From NCBI RefSeq assembly GCF_013371495.1, contig NZ_JABWTA010000001.1:2826693-2890692 (forward strand): a DNA stretch of 64,000 nt, read 5' to 3'. The notes under the pieces were generated by a model that made no database searches, was not told the origin of the DNA, and worked only from the letters and a program-made list of their open reading frames with translations. The stretch is from Altererythrobacter lutimaris. Lineage in GTDB: Bacteria; Pseudomonadota; Alphaproteobacteria; Sphingomonadales; Sphingomonadaceae. How positions within the stretch are numbered: position 1 is the stretch's first letter; each line of letters begins with the position of its first letter. Below are positions 59,754-64,000 of this stretch, one piece after another. A program made the position numbers and the translations under genes.

Positions 59754-62345
59754 TCAGAAGCGGAAGGTTGCCTCCACCCCATAGGTGCGTGGGGCGCCGC
59801 GTGTGAAGTAGTCCTGATAGAACGCGTTCAAATTGAGGCCGTAGACGTAGTAGAACTTGTCCGTGAGGTTTTTGCCCCACAGGCTTACCGAGAACTGCTC
59901 GTCAAACGTATAGGTGGCTCGCGCATTGACCAGAACATAGTCGGGGTTGCCGCACGCGATCTCGGGCGTTGCAAGCAAGACGATCGATGGCGCGGCGGGC
60001 TGGTCACAAGGATCCTGACCATACGAGCCAAATGGGTCGAAGAAATACTTGCCCATATATTGTGCGTCGGCGCGCAATTGCAGACGGTGCTTACCAGTGT
60101 CGAGGGCCGTCCACTCTACGCCTGCGCTTCCGGTCCACTCAGGCGCATTCGGGAAGTCATTGCCGTTGATGTTGAGCGTCAGGCTCGAGGGATCGGTCGG
60201 ATCGATCTCGTTTCCGGTATACTTGGTGTTGAGATAACCCAGCGCTGCATCGAAGCGGACAGTGTCGCTGACCTGGAACGCCAGTTCTGCTTCACCGCCC
60301 CACACACGGCCGTCGGCCGCGCGCAGGAATGAGGTTGCCCCGATGATCTGGGCGATCTGCTGGTTCTTGTAGTCGTAATAAAACCCGGCAAGGTTGAGCT
60401 GAATGCGGTTGTCGAAGAAGCGGCTTTTCAGACCGATCTCGAATGCATCCACCTCTTCCGGCTCAAGGAAGTAGACCTGGCTGATGTCCTGATAAGCGAG
60501 GCCATTGTATGTGCCGGAACGGTAGCCGCGGCTGTAGCTCGCGTAAGTGAGGATGTCCGGCGCGATCTCATAGTCCAAGACGATACGGCCTGAAAACTCG
60601 CCTGAGCTTTCCTCCTGATTGACTGGTTCGGCATTCGGATCGAACGGGAAGCTGTACGGAACGAGTGTGGCGATCGGCGTGACACCATCAAGCCCAAACA
60701 GCGTGGTCAGCGCATCTTCATAACGCACATCATCCCAAGTGTAGCGAAGCCCCAAGGTAACCGTTAGCTTGTCTGTCAGATCGTAAGCGGCCTCACCATA
60801 GATCGCTGTCGAGGGACGGGTAATGGTGAATAGCTGCTCGGCTAGGATTGGGCCGAAGGGCGGAGCGCCCGCTGCCGCACATGCGCCCTGGATAGCCACC
60901 CCCGCTGCCGTGTTAGTCAGGGCAACATCGGCATTGAAGGCAATCAGGCTGCGTGCATCGAAGTAGCCGCCCGGATTGACTACCACCGGATCACAGAAAC
61001 CGGGGTCCGCAGGTGTTAGCGTCGGATCAAGCGCGAAGGCTGGCAACGTGCCCAAGGAATTGCCCACGGCAATCGGGATGTTGGAGAAATCGCCCGGGAC
61101 GCCAGCGTCAAGTAGCAGTGGACGCAGGAAACCGAAGAAATCTGGCTCGTTCTGCGTGTCGATGCTGTCGCGGCCATAGTAGAACCCACCGATCAGGCTC
61201 AGCCGATCAGATTCGTAAGTCAGGCGGACATCCTGGTTGAAGTTCTCACTTTGCGAGTTGTAGCGGATCGCACAGATATCGATCGGCGAACCGTCGCAGT
61301 CGAATGGTGACAAACGGTACTTGCCTTCGTCATAACCAGTGATCGATGTGAGCGTTAGATTGTCGGTGAGATCAGCTTCAATCGTCAGCGATGCGCCGTA
61401 GCTTTCAGTGAAGTATTCGCCAGCTGTGTCTGCCTGGATCTCGTTTTCGGCAAGCACCCGGCCGCCAAGTTCAGGGCGCGGGTCGAACCGTGAATAACCG
61501 CCTGCATTGGTCCGGCCTTCGAGATAGCCGATGCCATAAGGAATATCCTGGCGCGGATCGTTTTCGGCGAAATAGCCCTTGATGTTGATATCGATCCTGT
61601 CGGTCGGCTTGAACCGAAACGAGAGGCGGCCGCCGATGCTGTCGGAATTTGCAAAATCCTGATTGAGCGTCGGATTGAATGTGTAGCCGTCGCCTTTGGT
61701 GCGGGTAAACGCAAAGCGAACGCCCGCGACGTCTTCGGCCAGCGTCAACTCCACTGCCCCGTCGGTTTTGAGCGTATCGAAATTGCCGTAGCCGACCGTG
61801 AAATAGCCATTGGCGCCATACAGATCCGGCTTACGTGTGATGAAGTTGACAGCACCGCCGGTGGTGTTGCGGCCATAGAGCGTTCCTTGTGGACCGCGAA
61901 GGACTTCGACCCGTTCGAGGTCATAGAGCTGCTGGCCGTGGCTCGCACGGAAGCTCTGATAAACTTCATCCACGTAGACTCCGACTGGCGAGGCGGTGCT
62001 GGCAGAGAATTCATTAGCAACCGAGATGCCGCGAAGGCTGAAGTTCGGCTGAGTGTCCGAATAAGCGCTGGTCACCTGCAGGTTTGGCAGACTGCCCATG
62101 AGGTCGCTTGTTTCAGTAACGCCGCGCTGGATCAGGTCATCGGCAGAAAACGCCGAAATTGCGGCAGGCACTTCCTGCAGGTTTTCTTCGCGTTTTTGCG
62201 CGGTGACGACGATGACATTGAGGCCGCCGGCGTCGTCTGCTGCTTCGCCTTGTTCGGCATCCTGTGCGACCGCCGGGCTAGCGAGCAAAGCGAGGGCACT
62301 GCTGCTGGCAGATAATCCTGCAATCCATTTTGAGCGTTTGATCAT
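59754..62345 (-). CDS. TonB-dependent outer-membrane receptor
   Basis: 863 aa. Signal peptide (MIKRSKWIAGLSASSSALALLASPAVAQ), TonB box LNVIVVTAQKREENLQEVP, plug domain (PNFSLRGISVANEFSA, YDLERVEVLRGPQGTLYGRNTTGGAVNF) and a 22-strand barrel ending in ...RTYGVEATFRF with the terminal Phe. It belongs to the large sphingomonad group of receptors for organic compounds rather than the siderophore type. It follows an acyl-CoA ligase by 34 nt, so the substrate may be an aromatic, terpenoid or steroid acid (inference). Confidence 0.93.
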   Translation of the reverse strand: MIKRSKWIAGLSASSSALALLASPAVAQDAEQGEAADDAGGLNVIVVTAQKREENLQEVPAAISAFSADDLIQRGVTETSDLMGSLPNLQVTSAYSDTQPNFSLRGISVANEFSASTASPVGVYVDEVYQSFRASHGQQLYDLERVEVLRGPQGTLYGRNTTGGAVNFITRKPDLYGANGYFTVGYGNFDTLKTDGAVELTLAEDVAGVRFAFTRTKGDGYTFNPTLNQDFANSDSIGGRLSFRFKPTDRIDINIKGYFAENDPRQDIPYGIGYLEGRTNAGGYSRFDPRPELGGRVLAENEIQADTAGEYFTESYGASLTIEADLTDNLTLTSITGYDEGKYRLSPFDCDGSPIDICAIRYNSQSENFNQDVRLTYESDRLSLIGGFYYGRDSIDTQNEPDFFGFLRPLLLDAGVPGDFSNIPIAVGNSLGTLPAFALDPTLTPADPGFCDPVVVNPGGYFDARSLIAFNADVALTNTAAGVAIQGACAAAGAPPFGPILAEQLFTITRPSTAIYGEAAYDLTDKLTVTLGLRYTWDDVRYEDALTTLFGLDGVTPIATLVPYSFPFDPNAEPVNQEESSGEFSGRIVLDYEIAPDILTYASYSRGYRSGTYNGLAYQDISQVYFLEPEEVDAFEIGLKSRFFDNRIQLNLAGFYYDYKNQQIAQIIGATSFLRAADGRVWGGEAELAFQVSDTVRFDAALGYLNTKYTGNEIDPTDPSSLTLNINGNDFPNAPEWTGSAGVEWTALDTGKHRLQLRADAQYMGKYFFDPFGSYGQDPCDQPAAPSIVLLATPEIACGNPDYVLVNARATYTFDEQFSVSLWGKNLTDKFYYVYGLNLNAFYQDYFTRGAPRTYGVEATFRF

Positions 62346-62379
62346 GGCGTCTTCTCCTTAGAACCTTGATTTGATTTGT

Positions 62380-63918
62380 TTATGTGATCGTTGGACAGGG
62401 TGACTTCGCTCGCAGATCGAGCATTGTGCCCCCCTGGAGGCAGGCCTCTCGCAAGGCGGCCTTCTGGACTTTGCCGGTTTCCGTTCGTTCGATTTTCGCA
62501 AAGCGCCAGAGGCGTGGACGTTTGGGACCGGACAGAGAGCTTTTGAGCAAATCGGACAGTCGCTGAGCTACGGCCTCGTTGGAGGTTGCGTTGACGTCAT
62601 TCAATTCGACAACCGCTGCGACCGCCTCCCCCAGATCTTGATCTGGCAGCCCAAAGACCGCGCAATCGGCAACCTGCGGCAGTTCCATCAAGGCGTTTTC
62701 GACTTCGCTTGGGTAAACGTTCACACCGCCGGAAATAATCGTGAAATGGGCTCTGTCGGTCAGGTGCAGGAAGCCATCTTCATCGACATAACCAAGATCG
62801 CCCATGGTCGAGCGTCCCTGTGCGTCATGTACAGCGCGCGTCTTTGCCGGATCGCCGTGATACTCAAGACCGCCTTTGCCAGCGAAATAGACAGCACCAC
62901 TTGCCAGCGGCGGAAGTTCTTGCCCTTGCTGATCCAGGATATGGACCGTGCAACCGAACGGCCTGCCAACGCTGCCAGGGCGTTCAAGCCATTCTTGCGA
63001 TGTGATGTGCGTGAATCCAACGCTCTCTGTGCCGGAATAGTATTCATGCAGGATCGGCCCCCACCATTCGATCATCGCCTGTTTGACACTCCGAGGGCAG
63101 GGCGCTCCAGCGTGAATGGCGACTTGGTGTGAGGAGAGATTAAAGCCTTGTCGCTCTTCATAGGGAAGCTGCAAAATGCGGGAAAACATGGTTGGAACCC
63201 ACTGGCTATGCGTGATCTGCTCGCGCTCAATCAATGCCAAGGCTTCCGTCGGATCAAAGCGTTTCATCCCGACGACACAAGCGCCCGTCCGCAACAGGTT
63301 CATCGCAAAGCGCAGCGGCGCCGCGTGATAAAGAGGCGCGGGAGAAAGGAAGCGGGTATCGGATGAAAAGCCGAACAACTGCTCGCCGCGTTCTACTCGT
63401 TTCGCTTGCGAACCAAGCGGAGCAAGAGACAATGGGCGACGCACGCCTTTAGGCTTGCCTGTCGTTCCGGAGGTATAGAGCATATCTCCGCCTTCGATAG
63501 CGGCAGGAGCATCCAGAGATTTACTCGGCGGAGGTGGCGCGTCGAGCGCCATCACTAGGATGCTTTCGATGTCCTGAGATGCATTTCTCGCTAGGTCCGC
63601 ATGAGCGGGGTCACAAACGAGGACCTTCGCGCCGCTGTCTTCGAGGATGTAGTTGACTTCGCCGGCTGTCAGGCGGGACGGCACTGGCAGGTAGTAAAGG
63701 CCGGAACGCTGTGCCGCCCAGCACAGGCCGAGAAACTCAGCGCGATTGTCAGCGAGGATTGCAACCACATCGCCTTGCTGCATTCCCCCATCGAACAGTC
63801 GGCAGGCCCAATCCGTACTGAAGCCATCGAGCGTTGAATAGTTCCATCGCTGCGTGCCAATGACAATCGCTTCGCGGTCTGGCGTCTGAGACGCGATAAA
63901 GGTCGGATCGAACCTCAT
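62380..63918 (-). CDS. AMP-forming acyl-CoA synthetase
   Basis: 512 aa adenylate-forming ligase. P-loop MLYTSGTTGKPKGVRRPL, the A5 motif EYYSGTESVGFTHI, A7 TMGDLGYVDEDGFLHLTDR, A8 SGGVNVYPSEVENALMELP and the catalytic Lys in ETGKVQKAAL. The order matches bile-acid/aryl/long-chain acyl-CoA ligases of degradation pathways. Start overlaps the stop of an upstream gene (ATGA); the TonB receptor follows. Substrate unknown. Confidence 0.92.
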   Translation of the reverse strand: MRFDPTFIASQTPDREAIVIGTQRWNYSTLDGFSTDWACRLFDGGMQQGDVVAILADNRAEFLGLCWAAQRSGLYYLPVPSRLTAGEVNYILEDSGAKVLVCDPAHADLARNASQDIESILVMALDAPPPPSKSLDAPAAIEGGDMLYTSGTTGKPKGVRRPLSLAPLGSQAKRVERGEQLFGFSSDTRFLSPAPLYHAAPLRFAMNLLRTGACVVGMKRFDPTEALALIEREQITHSQWVPTMFSRILQLPYEERQGFNLSSHQVAIHAGAPCPRSVKQAMIEWWGPILHEYYSGTESVGFTHITSQEWLERPGSVGRPFGCTVHILDQQGQELPPLASGAVYFAGKGGLEYHGDPAKTRAVHDAQGRSTMGDLGYVDEDGFLHLTDRAHFTIISGGVNVYPSEVENALMELPQVADCAVFGLPDQDLGEAVAAVVELNDVNATSNEAVAQRLSDLLKSSLSGPKRPRLWRFAKIERTETGKVQKAALREACLQGGTMLDLRAKSPCPTIT

Positions 63919-64000
63919 TCGGCGGCCTCTTGCCGCAGAGGGGCCAAATGCGCAGTCTCATTGACACTCACCACGGTCAGGCGATCAAGGTCACTTCCTG
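63915..64000 (-). CDS. 3' end of an unidentified gene, continuing beyond the window
   Basis: The minus-strand frame is open from the window edge to a TGA that overlaps the ligase start (ATGA). It encodes the last 27 residues, DLDRLTVVSVNETAHLAPLR and then QEAAE at the end. The fragment is too short to name. The overlap shows it belongs to the ligase-receptor operon. Confidence 0.6.
   Translation of the reverse strand, partial: GSDLDRLTVVSVNETAHLAPLRQEAAE

Noticed and set aside
1..64000. CRISPR array, prophage, or restriction and anti-phage system
   Set aside because: No regularly spaced repeats, phage structural genes, methylases or known defence genes were recognised on either strand.

Overview
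The window looks like chromosomal DNA of an alphaproteobacterium in the order Sphingomonadales, most likely an Erythrobacteraceae relative. The grounds are the tolQ-tolR-tolA-tolB-pal order, the sphingomonad-type start of infC, aerobic hemF, a single bifunctional Rel/SpoT, a TonB receptor linked to an acyl-CoA ligase, and a moderately high GC content. The genus is an inference; no rRNA gene is present.

Region 1 (1-22.8 kb) is mainly housekeeping. It holds the tol-pal operon (tolQ cut by the window edge), a J-domain protein, a DUF998 membrane protein, an SDR-purT pair, a cystathionine gamma-synthase-type PLP enzyme with a hairpin over its ribosome binding site, an SLC13 carrier, a DUF547 protein, infC with an apparent AUA start, the PdeM nuclease, hemF with an FNR/FixK-type box, a hybrid histidine kinase, rel/spoT, a lone chemoreceptor, a DUF1905 protein, a periplasmic cyclophilin and tRNA-Ser(GGA).

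Region 2 (about 23.7-59.4 kb) is the interesting part: a dense block of stress, low-oxygen and energy-metabolism genes. At its centre is a FixL/FixJ-type oxygen-sensing two-component system. The FixL-like PAS domain keeps the haem-ligand histidine and the oxygen-sensing arginine. Around it are a Crp/Fnr regulator, a CBS-domain site-2 protease with a small membrane partner, two zinc alcohol dehydrogenases, an L,D-transpeptidase, a P-type cation ATPase, an ADP-forming acyl-CoA synthetase, Hsp20, a sulfide-detoxification operon (BigR-like repressor, persulfide dioxygenase, two YeeE/YedE proteins, SulP), a MacB-like exporter, a Ca2+/cation antiporter, DUF2267, PEP synthase, PfkB, a bactofilin-like membrane protein and an LptB-like ATPase. 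A four-gene operon joins a beta-CASP RNA-processing enzyme, an archaeal-type AMP/thymidine phosphorylase, a PRPP synthetase and an MgtC/DUF4010 transporter.

Eight intergenic regions across this block carry the same short element, CGTAnnTnn(C/G)(C/G), often palindromic (GCGTAATTACGC at its best). My main inference is that this is the binding site of the local FixJ-like regulator and that the block is one oxygen/energy-starvation regulon. Its gene content (Hsp20, PfkB, P-type ATPase, S2P with CBS domains) parallels the mycobacterial DosR dormancy regulon, although the regulator family differs. A possible small RNA (about 23.81-23.88 kb) lies between one such element and a terminator.

Region 3 (59.4-64 kb) starts with a decayed IS6-family transposase. 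An acyl-CoA ligase then precedes a TonB-dependent receptor on the minus strand, with the 3' end of a further gene at the window edge.
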